Shown piece after piece: positions 8,780-23,906 of a stretch of 64,000 nucleotides of DNA. The notes below the pieces were generated by a model, which worked only from the letters and a program-made list of their open reading frames with translations, was not told where the DNA came from and did no database searches. The position numbers and the translations under genes are program-made. How positions within the stretch are numbered: the stretch's first letter is position 1; the number at the start of each line of letters is the position of its first letter. The DNA comes from Cryoendolithus antarcticus (lineage: Eukaryota; Ascomycota; Dothideomycetes; Cladosporiales; Cladosporiaceae), in contig NAJO01000015.1 in assembly GCA_002077065.1 (NCBI GenBank), forward strand, positions 1 through 64,000. Reading direction: 5' to 3'.

Positions 8780-10593
8780 CTACAGCCTAGCATCATGTCC
8801 CTCGACACTGCTTCCGCTACTGCGATCATTCTTCTCGCCTCCACTGACCTCTGGCCGCTTCTCAGCGTGCGCAACTTCCGCACCATCAAGCGTCCTGCCC
8901 GACGCATAAGACTCCTCGTCCTCCGGTCTTTTCCAGAAGTCCTTCTTCCCATGCGCCGCCCTCACCATCCAGGGCGGCAAGATTCCGCCCTCAAGCTTAT
9001 AAGTCCAGGGTTCCTTCAATTCCTTCTCGGGAACTTTGATTCTTCCGCCCGACACTTTTTCGATCACCCACACTCCGCCATTGAGGATTATGTAGCTCAT
9101 GATGCCACTGATGAGACCATAGGCAATCGAATAAGTGAAGGGCATCATAGCAATGGTGAGGAAGGCCGGTATAGCATCACCCAAGTAGCGCCAGTTGATC
9201 TCGGTGACGGCTTTCGCCATCAAGGCCCCAACGATGATGAGTGTGCAGCCCGTTGCCCACGGCGGAATCGAGGCGAAGATAGGTGCGAAGAATATAGAGA
9301 TGAAGAAGCAGAGACCAGTGGTCATTGCTGTGAGACCAGTAGCGCCGCCTTCCGAGATACCAGCGCCGGACTCAATGAAGGCTGTGACGGGAGGCACACC
9401 CATAAGCGAGCCGATGGAAATTCCGAATGCGTCCACGAGGTAGGCGACAGCTGAGCCTTCGAAGTCTTGCGTCTTCTCGTCTATGGCGCCGGCGAAGCGG
9501 GCCATGGAGTACAGGGTGCCCGTACAGTCGAGAATGTCGACGTAGAGGAATGTGATGAAGGCCAGGCCGAACTGCGCGCCGTATTCGGAGACATTCCATC
9601 GCTGAACAACAAGTATGTTCTTGATCGGGCGGAATGCGACGACTTGTTTGAAGAAGTCGAAGGCGCTGTCTCCGAGCTCCGTGTGAGGGAAGTAAGTTAC
9701 GGGCGTAGGACGAGGCCATGAGATAATCGAGACAAGTAGGATGCCTGCGATGATGGCGCCTTTGACCCGGAACATCATGAGGAAGACCGTGAAGAAGCCG
9801 CCGCAGAAGATGCCGATCCACATCGTAGGATTTCGCATCTTGTCGGAGGATGGGCAGAGCCCGGTTTCGGGGTCCAGGGAGCCTGGATGGCAGCCGGCGA
9901 GTTCCATTGGGGTTGCAGAGGCGCCTTGAACTGCACCGATACCGGCGCTGTAGGTCAGGCCGATGAGGGTCAGGTAGAGACCGATACCGACGCCTGTGGC
10001 GAGCTTGATCGAAGCTGGAATGGCACGAGCAAGCCATTGGCGGAGTCCGATGAGGGTCAGGCCGACAAAGACGAAGCCTTCGACGAAGACGGCTGTGAGT
10101 GCGACTTGGTATGGTACTAGTCCGGAGCCATGGAAGCCGACTACAGTGTATGCGAAGTACGCGTTCAGACCCATTCCTGGCGCAAGTGCGATTGGCATGT
10201 TGGCGAAGAGACCCATGCAGAAGGTCGTCAGAGCTGAGATAGCGGCGGTGGCAGTGACGAGATCGCGTCGGATGTCCTGCTTGCAGAGGAGGTAGGCCGA
10301 GTCCGTTACACAGAGATCCGGACTGTCGATTGGGCAGACGCAGGTTCCGCCGCTGTCTGAGACGATGGTGCTGTTCACCGAGATGATGTAGGCCATAGCG
10401 AAGAAAGTTGCGAGACCAGCGCGGATCTCTGTGAAGAAGTACGATCCTTTGCGTGCCCGGGGCTTTCTCGATGGTCAGCCATGATCTACTTCTCTAGAGT
10501 GCATGTACTTACATGACCTGAGCCCTCGAGACGGAAGTACCTCCCCACGACGCTGCGCGCAACCGCCGCGTTGGCGTTGTGAATCCACCCCAT
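8780..10593 (-). CDS. azgA: AzgA-type purine permease
   Basis: A 587-residue plasma-membrane H+ symporter for adenine, guanine and hypoxanthine, of the AzgA branch of the NCS2-like superfamily. Two exons: 10593-10513 (27 codons, beginning MGWIHNANAAVAR and ending LEGSGH) and 10462-8780. They are joined over a 50-nt intron (GTAAGT at 10512, acceptor AAAG at 10463). The join gives GSGH-PRARKGSYFFTE, the pattern expected for the family, followed by FFAMAYIISVN. The signature PGMGLNAYFAY is intact, as are the many hydrophobic segments and the long cytosolic tail. An alternative acceptor four bases further into the intron would break the frame. The adjacent cryptochrome gene is on the same strand and has no evident functional link. 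Confidence 0.93.
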
Positions 10594-11405
10594 ACTGCCT
10601 GATTTCACTCGATCGTCTCTCCAGTCAAGACGAAGTCAGAAATCTCGGCTTTGTAACGACAAAACTCTGCCTTATAACTTGACAATCAAGTGATAAAGTC
10701 CACAAGTCCTTTCAACAATTCCAGCGAGTAAAGTCGGACCTATATGCACTTACCCCTACCCCTCTCAGAAACCTCTGCTATCTCGAATCACACCACACAA
10801 CTACAGCATCTTACCTTCGACGCACAGGACGCCGGCGATCCACGCCGGCGTCGCAATAGGTTGCGATAAGAATTTTGGAGCCAGGTCGCTTGGCGGAGCA
10901 TTGGCACTTGGCAGTACGGTTGCTTGTGCGGTGTAGGCGGATCCCGAAACGCGAGAGGGTGATCCTCGGCGAGAGTCATGCTGATGGGAAGCGATAGGGC
11001 GGTGCCGGTGGGTTGGGAGAGAAGGATGTTGCATCCTGGGCGATGCGAGATGGGACATCTTCCTGGAGTAGCTAAGGTAGTGGAAGGGAACGTGATACCT
11101 AGATCGCGGCCGCTACTTGAGGTGGAGGAGGAAGATCTAGACGCTGGAATGGAATAAACAGTGTCTCGCAGCTTGGCATTTGCCGATCTATCAGTAGATG
11201 GCCCTGAGATGATTGAGGTGTGGTCAGATATGGCGATGTCGAGTCGAGGAACGCCAAGCCCGCGAACTGAGAAGTGTCTAGAGCACCTCACGACGAATAC
11301 AAGCAGCCGGGAAGCTATGTTTCAGACTAATCATGAAAGCAGGACGGGTGTACGCGATTGATTCTCGCATCGTATCACACTACCGAAGTGCAGTAAGACG
11401 GGCTT
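10594..11405. other. intergenic between azgA and cryptochrome gene
   Basis: Promoter side of azgA and 3' flank of the cryptochrome gene. A 167-codon minus-strand open frame (11291-10788) is Ser/Pro-rich, lacks any recognisable motif and is treated as chance. Confidence 0.5.
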
Positions 11406-13329
11406 CTATGCCGTTTGGGCATCTCTCCTCGGCCCTCCACCGCCTATCTGTCCTCGACCACGTCCACCGCCGCCGCCTCGGCCTTGACCACCGCGGCCGC
11501 GATATGGTCCACCACCTCCACCGCCTCCCCCTCTCTTTTGCCCGCCTCCTCGTCGATTGACCGAGTAGTCGATCTTCACAAGCGGCTTCTCAACCCACTC
11601 GACTCCGTTCAGACCTAGCCTCTTCTTCTCCTCTTCAGGCAGTCTCCAAGCCTGGAACACACCCATCAAGCTCTCAGGACTATCTTGGTGCCCACCAGCG
11701 CCCTTCCCGACATCACGTAGCTCCGGCACCCAGGCCTTGACATATTTCCCCTTCCCATCATAGTCCATAGCCTGTTTCACGGGGTTAAAGACTCTCGCCT
11801 CACCCCTCGGATCATTGCCCACGCCTGCTACGTACTGCCAGTTGCCCCAGTTGGAGTGTACATCATAGTCTATGAGGTTCATCTCATACCACTCCGCGCC
11901 GATGCGCCAGTCGATCTCGAGACGTTTAGTGAGGTAGGACGCCACGTTCTGGCGCGCGCGATTGGACGTCCAGCCTGTGAGATGGAGTTCGCGTTGCGAG
12001 GCGTCGATGAGACCAGTACCCGTTGTGCCATTGAGGAAGCGATCCAGCGAAGCTTTGATAGCTGGATCCGGAGCTTTAGGCTTGGAAGGCTCGGTACTGT
12101 AAGGCTTCAAAATGAGCTTGAAATTCGCCTTTTGGTCTTGTCGGTAGCCGTCCAGATAGAAGAGCCGGGAGCCGAACTTCATGGTACATAGACGCATGTA
12201 GTCTCGCCACAGCAACTCGAATCGGACGGCTGCGGTGCCCTTGTTCTCGCCTTTGCCATAGCCTTCGACGCCCTTGCCGAGATCTGATGTGCCTTGTTCG
12301 AACGCAACAAGCAGCCAGTGGACTTGCCTCGCAGTGACAGACCCAAGTGATAGCCAGGCAGAGAGCTTGGTGCTGAAGTCTTGGCCAAGGAGACCATTTC
12401 GGGTGTCCTTATAGCTGGTCATAGAGCCGGATTTGATGAGATGTCGCACGCGCTCCAGACCAGACTTCGATCCGCCGATGAAAGGGTGTGCCGACTCAGC
12501 GCCTTGAGGCATGTTTGGCATGTTAGGTGCCTCGTCCTTGAGGATCGGCTTCATCAAGGCATCAATGAGAGCTGGAAGGCTTTCCGGGATCTCGAATGGC
12601 GCTGCTTGCGACGGTATGAAATCAGGCAGAGGTGGCAATTGTTGCGGCCGAGGAAGCTCCTTCCTGGGAATATTTGCTAGCGGCTCGATAGTCTTGCGAT
12701 AGTTCGTAAAGACATCTGATAAGTCTCGAGGATTCTTGAAAGGCAGATCCCGGCTGGTAAAATTCGTCAGTGAATCAACCAGCAAAGCATGGCATCATAC
12801 CAACTCACTCGTCAACAAAGTACTTCTCATCGTGCCAGATCTTTACATCCACCCTCTGCTTCGCAGCGACCTTCTCGACCGACTTCTGCTCCTCATGCTC
12901 CTCCCAGCTAGTCTCGCCAGTCATCCAGACAGCATGGACTTCAGCATCCTGCCGACCCCCATAGCCTTCCAGGACAGACGCCACTGCGTCCTTCACAGAC
13001 CCGACGCGGATCTTGAGCCCAGACCCAGCATTTTCGAGATCCTTTTTGAGGTCCCAGACACTCTCAGCCAGGAACTTCGCCCGAAGGCGACCGCAGCGCC
13101 AGAACCCACCAACTTGGCTGCGCGCTTCCTTGTATGGGGAGGGTTGGCCACCGGGAATGAAGCCAGAGATCTCGACCTGTTCGGCTGGAAACACGTAAAG
13201 AGGCAAGAGGTGAGTGAAGGGCTTTTGCGATTGCTTGTTCAAGCGAGCGAGTTCTGTGAAGATTGGGTTGTCGGCCAGGCGCAAGTCACGTCGGAGGAGG
13301 TAAACTAGGATTCGTACTTTGCCAGACAT
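11406..13329 (-). CDS. cryD: cryptochrome DASH with RGG-rich tail
   Basis: A 622-residue blue-light flavoprotein of the photolyase/cryptochrome family. Exon 1 (13329-12809) encodes the antenna-binding photolyase domain, starting MSGKVRILVYLLRRDLRLAD. A 55-nt intron (12808-12754, GTGAGT...CCAG) joins it to exon 2 so that the junction reads YFVDD-RDLPFKNP, as in DASH members. Exon 2 holds the FAD-binding domain with YKDTRNGLLG, LSAWLSLGSVTARQ, TGWTSNRARQNVASYL and DVHSNWGNWQYVAGVG. After about residue 575 the chain becomes a Gly/Arg tail with repeated RGG-type steps (RGRGGQGRGGGGG), a feature of some fungal DASH proteins that suggests RNA binding. DASH proteins repair cyclobutane dimers in single-stranded DNA and some fungal ones signal light; which applies here cannot be read from sequence. 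Confidence 0.94.
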
Positions 13330-14860
13330 GGCTGTGGTGTATTGCTCGTGTATAGGATGTAGTACAGACAGGTTACTTCAGGGAATGAACTCGGTAGGTC
13401 CGGTAGTGTGGTCGTCGATTAGAAATCCTCATGAAGTTCAGATTAGTTTGCCGAAGTTGTAGTGCTCCAGTCCAGGGTATGTAGGTACGGAGTGAAGTCC
13501 GGGGAGCTTTGATACGGCAGGATGCAGGGTTTACGACAAAGGCAGCCGAATGATGGTAACGCAGGAACAAGAGCAGCAGAGACCCATAGTCAAGACCCTT
13601 TGCTTGACGATCTACCCAGCCTTCTGGGACTCCACACCGTCAAAGGCGAACTGCAGATCCCAAGCATCATCGAAGTCTGTCGGGGAATTTTTTCCTCTGT
13701 GCGCATGGCATGCGGGCACTATGTCATCTTGGATGGCGACAGCTAGAGGTGATTGAACAGATATATCGAGATCTCAACGCCAGTCTGCTCGAGCAGCTTT
13801 ATCTTTCCGCTTGTGATCGGAGATGGGATTCATCGATGCAGCATGGCGATCCGCTTTGCACCGTCATGGCTACGCGTTTGCGCATCTCTTGCGTATGCTC
13901 ACGTACGAATAGGGCGTGCGACGCAAAGCATCGACCAAAGCATCGACCGGACCGATGCACGCGATCTGTACCAGCGTTTCGGGAGTCAGCGGTCATCGGA
14001 CGGAGAGGCGCTTGTCAGCGATGCAGATGCAGGGTTCGAAGCGTGGCAGCAGCCGATGTGGGCGGATTCATGATCCATTCGGGCAGTATCCGACGGCGTG
14101 GGATCCGAACGACGAAAATGCTTTGTCGAGTCGATCACCATCATCCTATTGATTGCCCTTGTTTCACACGCGCTTTCCCTGCGCTCGGGATTGTAGTTCA
14201 GAGGTCGGCGCTGCGGTCTGCAGCTCGAGGTACTTGCACACATGTCTCACGATTACGATGAGATCTCCCGAGATTCGAGAGTGGATCTCCAGATCTCACA
14301 GCCGTGCCGTAGCACGCGCCTTTTCTGTGTGACGACATTGCCTTGCGCCAAGGAAGAGAAATATCACATGCAGGACCGAGATGATGTTGTGAGACAGCAG
14401 CGGTCAGCGGCATGCCACCAGTCGTAGGGCAAAAGGGTAGGAAGTGTGTTACAGGTCCTCGAAGTGGTGTATAGACCACGGCAGAAGCGGCAGCCTCGTT
14501 ACCCTCTGTGAGAGTCCACGACCACGCTGCATCACAACACCAGAGCTAATGTTCGAAAGTGAGACAGCAATGCCACATCATCTACCCACACAGAAGTCTG
14601 CAACGATGTATCATCGTCTAAAAGCTCATCACCCAGCGTCGCTTTCTCTTCTACCAACCGCATGCACGACCAGACTAACCTGCTCGTCACCCCACGCGGC
14701 TTCCAAGCGCTCGTGTACAGAGCCATACACTCCCCTCTCAACCAGAATTCTCTCGCTGTTGCCTCACAGCAATTACTCTTCATCACCGAGTACGAGCTCG
14801 AGTAACACGGAGCTACGTCTTCCGCCCACCGTCTCCCAAATGCTTGACCTTTCTTCCACC
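13330..14860. other. 1.5 kb intergenic, no gene recognised
   Basis: Upstream region of the cryptochrome gene and 3' flank of ARG5,6. A perfect 12-bp tandem duplication (AAAGCATCGACC twice) sits at 13925-13948. Short open frames on both strands show no family resemblance. Confidence 0.5.
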
Positions 14861-18007
<3,147 letters not shown>

Positions 18008-19546
18008 CTACAAATCACTCTTCCCCACGAAAGGCTCAAGCCTCTCAATCAACTCCTCAACACTCATCTCCCCACCCTCCCACATCTGCATGACACCCCC
18101 AATCTTCTTCGGCGGCACAAGCACATCCCCAACAACATGGATTACGCCATCCTCAGCAATCCCATCCTGCACAGCAACGCGGCTGAAGCCGTTGATCTTG
18201 ATGCTGATGAAGCCACCGTACCTCGCGATGTCGACACTCAGATGGCGATCCTCGAGTAGAGTAGGGAGATCGACGTGGAAGTAGCCCTTCGGGATGCCCT
18301 CCTGGGAGTCAGAGGCGGCCTTGTAGTAGGCGTCGGAGTAGAGCGTGTTGTCGGGTACGACGTGGTACTCGAGCAGGGCTTTCAGGTACTTTTGTCCGTA
18401 GCTCGAGAATAAGAAGGCGTTGATGCGTGGACCGAGCTTCTTGAACGCAAAGTTGCTAGGCGCGAAGAACGTTCCACCCTTGTGGTCGGTGGTGTTCAAC
18501 TTCTCCAACAGTCCCGTCTTGCCCAGCCCAAGCTCTAGCGTGCTAAACTCACCTGGCAGCAAGTCGATGATCTTGATGACGCTTGGCGGCGGGATAAGGA
18601 TGGAGTCAATGCCGTGAATGACACCATTCGTGCCGAAGATGTTGATTGCCACAACGCGGCTGTAGAAGTTGACTGTCAGGCCGCGGAGGCCGATGTGAAA
18701 GCTCAGGCGCTGCGGCAAGGGCTCAGCACCGAGGTGCTTGGACTTCAACAGAGTCGGGACAGTGTGGCTGACGAGCACACGGCCAGCAGGGTAGAAGTCG
18801 GGGACTACGTGGTAGGACAGAAGAGCCTCGAGGAACTCCTTGCTTGGCTTATGGTGGTGCTCGGGGATCTTCTCGAAGGCTTTGTCGGTGGGTGCGAAGA
18901 TTGTCTAGTGACTGTCATTAGTGTCTGTGCTCGATTACCATAATACTCCGAAGGTTCGACTCACGTAATTCGCCTTCGTGCTGTTTAGCGTCTTCACGAG
19001 ATCCGGGAAATCGTTGATGAGCTTTGCAAGCTTGGTGGTGTACTTGCTGCCAGCGATCAACTGGTAGACAGTCTCGTTCGGCTCGTGGTGATGAGGCGGG
19101 TGATGTGGGCGACCGTGATCGGGACCGTGGTGCGGGGGTCCATGATGTGGTGGTCCATCGTGCGGTGGTGGGCCATGGTGTGGGTCATCGAAGGTCTCAG
19201 CGAACGAAGTCATCTCCGAGTCAAGCCATGCCTGAGCATCGAAAGCCGTCTCGTGGATCTTTTCGTTGACATTAGAGGCAACCTCAGATGCGGCACCGAA
19301 TGCCTCGTCGAGAGCGTTCTGAGCCTTGGTGGAAACCTTGTTCCAGCCATTTGACGTCGTCTCGGTCACATCCTCGAAGTGCTGCTTAAAGCTCTCAAGG
19401 ATGTCGTCCTTAGTCGACACTACTTCGTCGTAGATCGAGTTGCCACGATGATTGTCTTCGATGGCGAGCTCAGCTAGTACCTCCTCAGCTGGGATTACGA
19501 ACGCCGTGGTCAGCGCTGCCAGCGGCAGAATGTTGGAGATCTTCAT
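18008..19546 (-). CDS. secreted fasciclin (FAS1) domain protein with His/Pro-rich linker
   Basis: A 492-residue two-exon protein. Exon 1 is 19546-18965 and exon 2 is 18904-18008; the 60-nt intron (GTGAGT...ACTAG) is phase 0 and joins STKANY to TIFAPTDKAFEKIP. The ATG at 19546 is chosen because it starts a good signal peptide (MKISNILPLAALTTAFV). The open frame nine codons upstream begins at TTG. After the leader comes a helical region, then a striking His/Pro/Gly/Asp repeat (HHGPPHHGP type, about residues 125-160). Two FAS1 domains follow, with NYTIFAPTDKAF and GGTFFAPSNFAF cores and H2-like VHVIGSILIP-type ends. No GPI-type hydrophobic tail is seen (it ends FVGKSDL), so it is probably secreted. 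FAS1 proteins mediate cell-wall or surface adhesion. Confidence 0.85.
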
Positions 19547-20273
19547 GATGAGTGACGATGTTGCAGAAGGCAAGCTGAGAGAAGGAGAGGTTATCCTACT
19601 GCCTACATGTACTGCTATGCCCTAACGGACGCGCCACCGCATGTGTCTAGGCACGCGAGGGCACGACATCGATGACGAATGGTGTGATCGGTCCTTCCGC
19701 TTCCGAGCCCCGCGAACGCGAGATCATGCTGTGAGTGGAAGTGAAGGAGTGACTTCATGACCGGTGCCGTCCATCAGGCAACAGTGAGCTCGAACATACA
19801 CACTACTTACTACCACGGCCTTCACATGTAGCAGCTGCTGGATGGGCAGTGTTTGGGCCCTCCTGGAGCTGGGAGGGCCGCGAATGCTGCGATGTCCAAG
19901 CCCGGAGTGCTCGCATTAAGCACTTGGGGCAGTATGAGAGAGAGTCGAATCGTCGCGATAAACGGTTGCAATCCGTAAGGTGCTCTCTCATCGTCACTAT
20001 CGAACGTCGTCCGGGGGAATGTTCGTGCTCAGCATGTACAAATGCGCAACTTGTTATCTGAGGGTGGAGGGGAAGGGAAACGCGAGGTGAACACGCTCGG
20101 ACCAAGTCGCGTCTCCCGCAAAATCACTTTACGCGCTCCGCCAGCCACCACCACCTCCCCGCGAGACATCAACACTCAGATTCACTACCTTCTCACTATT
20201 GTCTGAGACACATCTTCAACGCTTCTCCATATCATACCGTCCATCATAGATCGCACATCGATACCTACACACT
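19547..20273. other. intergenic between divergent genes
   Basis: Shared upstream region of the fasciclin gene and CDT1. TTACGCGC at 20129-20136 and TCCCGCAAAA at 20114-20123 resemble the G1/S-type MBF and E2F elements that control licensing genes elsewhere; they are short and could be chance. Confidence 0.4.
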
Positions 20274-21737
20274 ATGGCTCCTTCAAGAAAACGCAAGCAA
20301 ACGGAGGTCGAGGACGTCTCGGAGCAGCCACAACACGACCTTGAGACAGCCAATGACCACATACAAAGCATTGAAGACGCAATCGTTGGGAAGCGCAGGA
20401 AGGTCGTACACGAAAGAGCGGCAACACCACCACCTCGACCTGTTGCCGTGAAGGGACGAAGCAAGCGGAAGCGAGCATTGGAGCCCGTCAGCGAGGAGCC
20501 AGAACAGCCAATAGTGCCTGCGCCGAAGCCTCAAGAGCGAGTCTTCGCCAAGTTCACGAAGCGAGCGACTAGACCTGCCACACCTCAGAGCCAAAGACAT
20601 CACAATGCACTGCCAATGTCTCCCGCACAGACGCCCACTAAGAGTGCGGCGCAATTATTCGACAAGCTGAACCTCCGAGCCAGTTCGCCTGCGCCAATGC
20701 AGATGAGCAAACGCCAGCGACCACTCGACACACCGCCTGCAACGCCAGAGTCGGACAGGGTGCTGCACTTCGCGGATCTGCCAGAGGAACTGCAAGACTT
20801 CATCCGCCTGTACTCAGCCTTCCTCACTGCCGCAGGCTTGCAGTACGCGCACAACGGCGGGTCATCCGCCCCGATACCGATGAAGACAATACTACCCGCT
20901 GTGACCGCAAGCTGGAGGAAGCGATCAGTCACCGTTATCGACGTGCGCAAGCTGCTTGCACAGCAGGGATCAAAAGCAACGTTCATCTTGGAGGATCGAG
21001 CACGCGCTGGCCTGTTCCTTGCCAAGGCGTCGAGCTGCGATGGTACTCCTCATGCAGGACGACTCATCAACGAGACGCAGCTGAGTGCGGAATTCGAAGC
21101 CCACGTGCACAAGGCGTGGTCGATCTTCTGCGCAGCGACTCCTGAGGAGATTTGCACCGGCCGCGCCTTCATCAGACAACTCTCGCTGGCAGACGTACAG
21201 CAACATGAATCCTCAGCGAAAGCGGGGCCCCTTTATGCCAAGGGTGAGCAGCGCTTAGCTGATCTACGATCCGGTCAAGCCGCTGCGAAGGTCTCGCAGG
21301 CGACCGAGAAAGCTGTGATCATGCCAGCAGACAAGACTGCGGCCGGCGTCCAGAACCGCGGCACAAGTCTCCTCGACCGCATACTGGCCAAGCAAGATCA
21401 CGCTGCTTCCATGCCTGCAGGACCGACCCGCGACGAGCTGGAGCGCAAGTCAGCACTCCATCGCGTCGAGGACGTAGCAAGGGTGCTGGAAATGTTGACT
21501 GTTGGGAAGTCGCGTGCCAGCTTCGACATGCAAGCATTGGTCCGCGACATACAGCAGAGTCTTAGGAACCCGATCAGTAGGGAGGAGGTAGAGAGATGCT
21601 TGACGCTCATGGCCGCTGAGGTTATGCCGGGATTCGTTAAAGTGCTGGACGGTAATGTGAGGGGCGTGGTGGTGACGAGACAGGGGAAGCTGGGACTTGC
21701 AGATCTGAAGCAGAGGCTGGCGGAGGCTGGGGCGTAA
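20274..21737 (+). CDS. CDT1: DNA replication licensing factor Cdt1
   Basis: A 487-residue single-exon protein. The N-terminal 170 residues are basic and low complexity, with nuclear-localisation-type clusters (SRKRKQ, KRKRALE). Around residue 165 there is a geminin/MCM-region-like helix start (FADLPEELQDFIRLYSAFL). The C-terminal winged-helix that binds Mcm2-7 is recognisable as RGTSLLDRILAKQD, then LVRDIQQSLRNPISREEVER and VMPGFVKVLDGN. Cdt1 loads the MCM helicase with ORC and Cdc6 in G1. The start ATG follows ACT in a CT/CA-rich leader. The central region is less conserved, and the assignment rests mainly on the C-terminal domain. Confidence 0.85.
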   Translation: MAPSRKRKQTEVEDVSEQPQHDLETANDHIQSIEDAIVGKRRKVVHERAATPPPRPVAVKGRSKRKRALEPVSEEPEQPIVPAPKPQERVFAKFTKRATRPATPQSQRHHNALPMSPAQTPTKSAAQLFDKLNLRASSPAPMQMSKRQRPLDTPPATPESDRVLHFADLPEELQDFIRLYSAFLTAAGLQYAHNGGSSAPIPMKTILPAVTASWRKRSVTVIDVRKLLAQQGSKATFILEDRARAGLFLAKASSCDGTPHAGRLINETQLSAEFEAHVHKAWSIFCAATPEEICTGRAFIRQLSLADVQQHESSAKAGPLYAKGEQRLADLRSGQAAAKVSQATEKAVIMPADKTAAGVQNRGTSLLDRILAKQDHAASMPAGPTRDELERKSALHRVEDVARVLEMLTVGKSRASFDMQALVRDIQQSLRNPISREEVERCLTLMAAEVMPGFVKVLDGNVRGVVVTRQGKLGLADLKQRLAEAGA

Positions 21738-22192
21738 GAAGAATCAACAGAAGACATACATAGCACGGCCAATGCCCTTGTTCATTTGCCCATCAGTATC
21801 GCACTTTAGCTCCAGTATGACTTGCTACACAGCCTAACTAGCCCGCGAGACCTACCATCTCGCAATTTCCCCAAATGTGAAAATGGGTACATGTACTTAC
21901 ATTGAGAAGAAAGGAGTGAGTTTGCACAGTCAAACTGGCAATATTAGATGGGCGAGAAGTTATATGATTACAGGCAATTATGCAGGCTTCATAGTGGGAG
22001 TATATTTATGAATCGATCCCGCTTCAACCCGCGCTATCGGGGTCAACCGGAGGTGCCGTTGGGAGGGAGCTCCCAATGCAGTAAGTACGGTAACAATTAT
22101 TGTACAGATCAGATTATGCCGGCAACATAGAACGTATCTCCCATTCGCACGATTCATTCTCTTCTACGAACGCCCTCTGCGACCCTCTCGCC
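21738..22192. other. intergenic
   Basis: CDT1 3' flank and fumarase promoter/leader. A 31-codon open extension upstream of the fumarase ATG starts at TTG 22100 and is probably untranslated. Nothing else is supported. Confidence 0.4.
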
Positions 22193-23821
22193 ATGCTCCG
22201 CACCGCGGCTCGAACGACCCTACCCTCAGAGCTCCGCTTGGTAGCTCAAGCCCCCGCAGTGACAGCACGACGGACGTTCACGTGTCTGGCACGAGGATCT
22301 AAGACACCTCGGCGTGTTGAATCGAGCATAACTCCAGTCTCCCAGGCCTTCCGTTCCAAAGCTACCACGCCTGGAGTTTGGGCAGGATTAAGGACATTCA
22401 GCAGCACAGTCAAGATGGCACAAGAGACGCGGACAGAAAGCGATGCATTCGGCGAAGTGCCAGTCCCGAATGACAGGTACTGGGGAGCGCAGACGGAGCG
22501 ATCACTAGAGAACTTCAAGATCAACCAGCCGCAAGACCGCATGCCACCGCCCATAGTAAGGGCATTCGGCATATTGAAGGGCGCAGCGGCAACAGTGAAC
22601 ATGCGATATGGACTCGACCCCAAGCTCGGCAAAGCCATCCAGCAAGCCGCCGAAGAAGTCGCCTCGCTCAAGCTCCTCGACCACTTCCCGCTAGTCGTCT
22701 GGCAAACAGGCTCCGGCACACAATCGAACATGAACGCCAACGAAGTGATCTCCAACCGCGCGATCGAGATCCTCGGCGGCAAGATGGGCAGCAAGAAACC
22801 AGTCCACCCGAACGACCACGTCAACATGTCCGCTTCCTCCAATGATACCTTCCCCACCGTAATGCACATAGCCGCTGTGCTCGAGTTCGAGCAAGCCGTG
22901 ATCCCCAGTCTCACAGCCCTCAAGGATGCCCTCCACGCCAAAGCCCAGCAATTCGATAAGATCATCAAAATCGGCCGGACGCATCTACAAGACGCCACAC
23001 CCTTGACGCTCGGCCAGGAATTCTCCGGCTACGTAACACAACTTGAATACGGCATCCTGCGTCTCGAATCCGCGCTTCCCCGCTTACGAAATCTAGCACA
23101 AGGCGGCACAGCCGTAGGCACCGGCTTGAACACTTTCGTCGGTTTCGCAGAAGGCATCGCCGAGGAAGTATCCTCTATGACGGGCACGAAATTCGTCACC
23201 GCGCCCAACAAGTTCGAAGCCCTAGCAGCGCACGACGCGATCGTAGAAGCTCACGGCTCACTAAACACACTCGCCGCCTCCTTGTTCAAAATCGCCCAAG
23301 ACATCCGATTCCTCGGCTCCGGTCCCCGCTGTGGCCTAGCAGAGCTCAAGCTACCTGAGAACGAACCCGGCTCTTCAATCATGCCTGGTAAAGTCAACCC
23401 GACACAATGTGAGAGCATGACAATGCTCTGCTGCCAAGTCTTCGGCAACAACGCCGCCGTGACGTTCGCTGGCTCGCAAGGAAATTTCGAGTTGAACGTC
23501 TTCAAGCCAGTCCTTATCTCAAACCTCCTACACTCTGCGCGATTGCTCACAGATGGCATGACGTCCTTCCGGAAACATCTTGTTGAAGGCATGGAGGCTG
23601 ACGAGAAGCGGATCGGGGATATCTTGAAGGAGAGCTTGATGTTAGTCACGTGTCTGAACCCTGTAATTGGGTATGATATGGCGAGTAAAGTGGCGAAGAA
23701 CGCGCATAAGAAGGGTTTGACGCTTAAGGAGAGCGCGATGGAGTTGAAGGCTCTGAGTAGTGAGGAGTTTGATCGGACGGTGAGGCCGGAGTTGATGCTG
23801 GCGCCGAAGGAGAAGAAGTGA
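22193..23821 (+). CDS. FUM1: fumarate hydratase, class II (mitochondrial, possibly also cytosolic)
   Basis: A 542-residue enzyme of the TCA cycle converting fumarate to malate. The ATG at 22193 starts an Arg/Ala/Thr-rich presequence ([20 protein letters not shown]). The catalytic body starts near [21 protein letters not shown]. Active-site features are present: [33 protein letters not shown], and the signature loop [14 protein letters not shown] second in-frame ATG at 22415 ([13 protein letters not shown]) lies exactly before the mature body and could start a cytosolic form, as dual localisation is usual for fungal fumarases. Length and motifs are complete; no intron is seen. Confidence 0.96.
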   Translation: MLRTAARTTLPSELRLVAQAPAVTARRTFTCLARGSKTPRRVESSITPVSQAFRSKATTPGVWAGLRTFSSTVKMAQETRTESDAFGEVPVPNDRYWGAQTERSLENFKINQPQDRMPPPIVRAFGILKGAAATVNMRYGLDPKLGKAIQQAAEEVASLKLLDHFPLVVWQTGSGTQSNMNANEVISNRAIEILGGKMGSKKPVHPNDHVNMSASSNDTFPTVMHIAAVLEFEQAVIPSLTALKDALHAKAQQFDKIIKIGRTHLQDATPLTLGQEFSGYVTQLEYGILRLESALPRLRNLAQGGTAVGTGLNTFVGFAEGIAEEVSSMTGTKFVTAPNKFEALAAHDAIVEAHGSLNTLAASLFKIAQDIRFLGSGPRCGLAELKLPENEPGSSIMPGKVNPTQCESMTMLCCQVFGNNAAVTFAGSQGNFELNVFKPVLISNLLHSARLLTDGMTSFRKHLVEGMEADEKRIGDILKESLMLVTCLNPVIGYDMASKVAKNAHKKGLTLKESAMELKALSSEEFDRTVRPELMLAPKEKK

Positions 23822-23906
23822 GATGGAATGAAGAGGAAGGTGGGTGTATAGGATATGTGTAGAAACTAGCAAGCGAAGCGCAGCACGATTTGCATTGCGG
23901 AGCAAT

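Noticed and set aside
9372..10037. 221-codon minus-strand frame rich in Arg
   Set aside because: Alternate-frame shadow of azgA.
10788..11291. 167-codon minus-strand open frame between azgA and the cryptochrome gene
   Set aside because: Ser/Pro-rich translation without motifs, in promoter sequence; no splice partner found.
14030..14050. GGGTTCGAAG resembling a tRNA B box
   Set aside because: No A box or acceptor stem at the right spacing; similar short matches near 33430 also failed.
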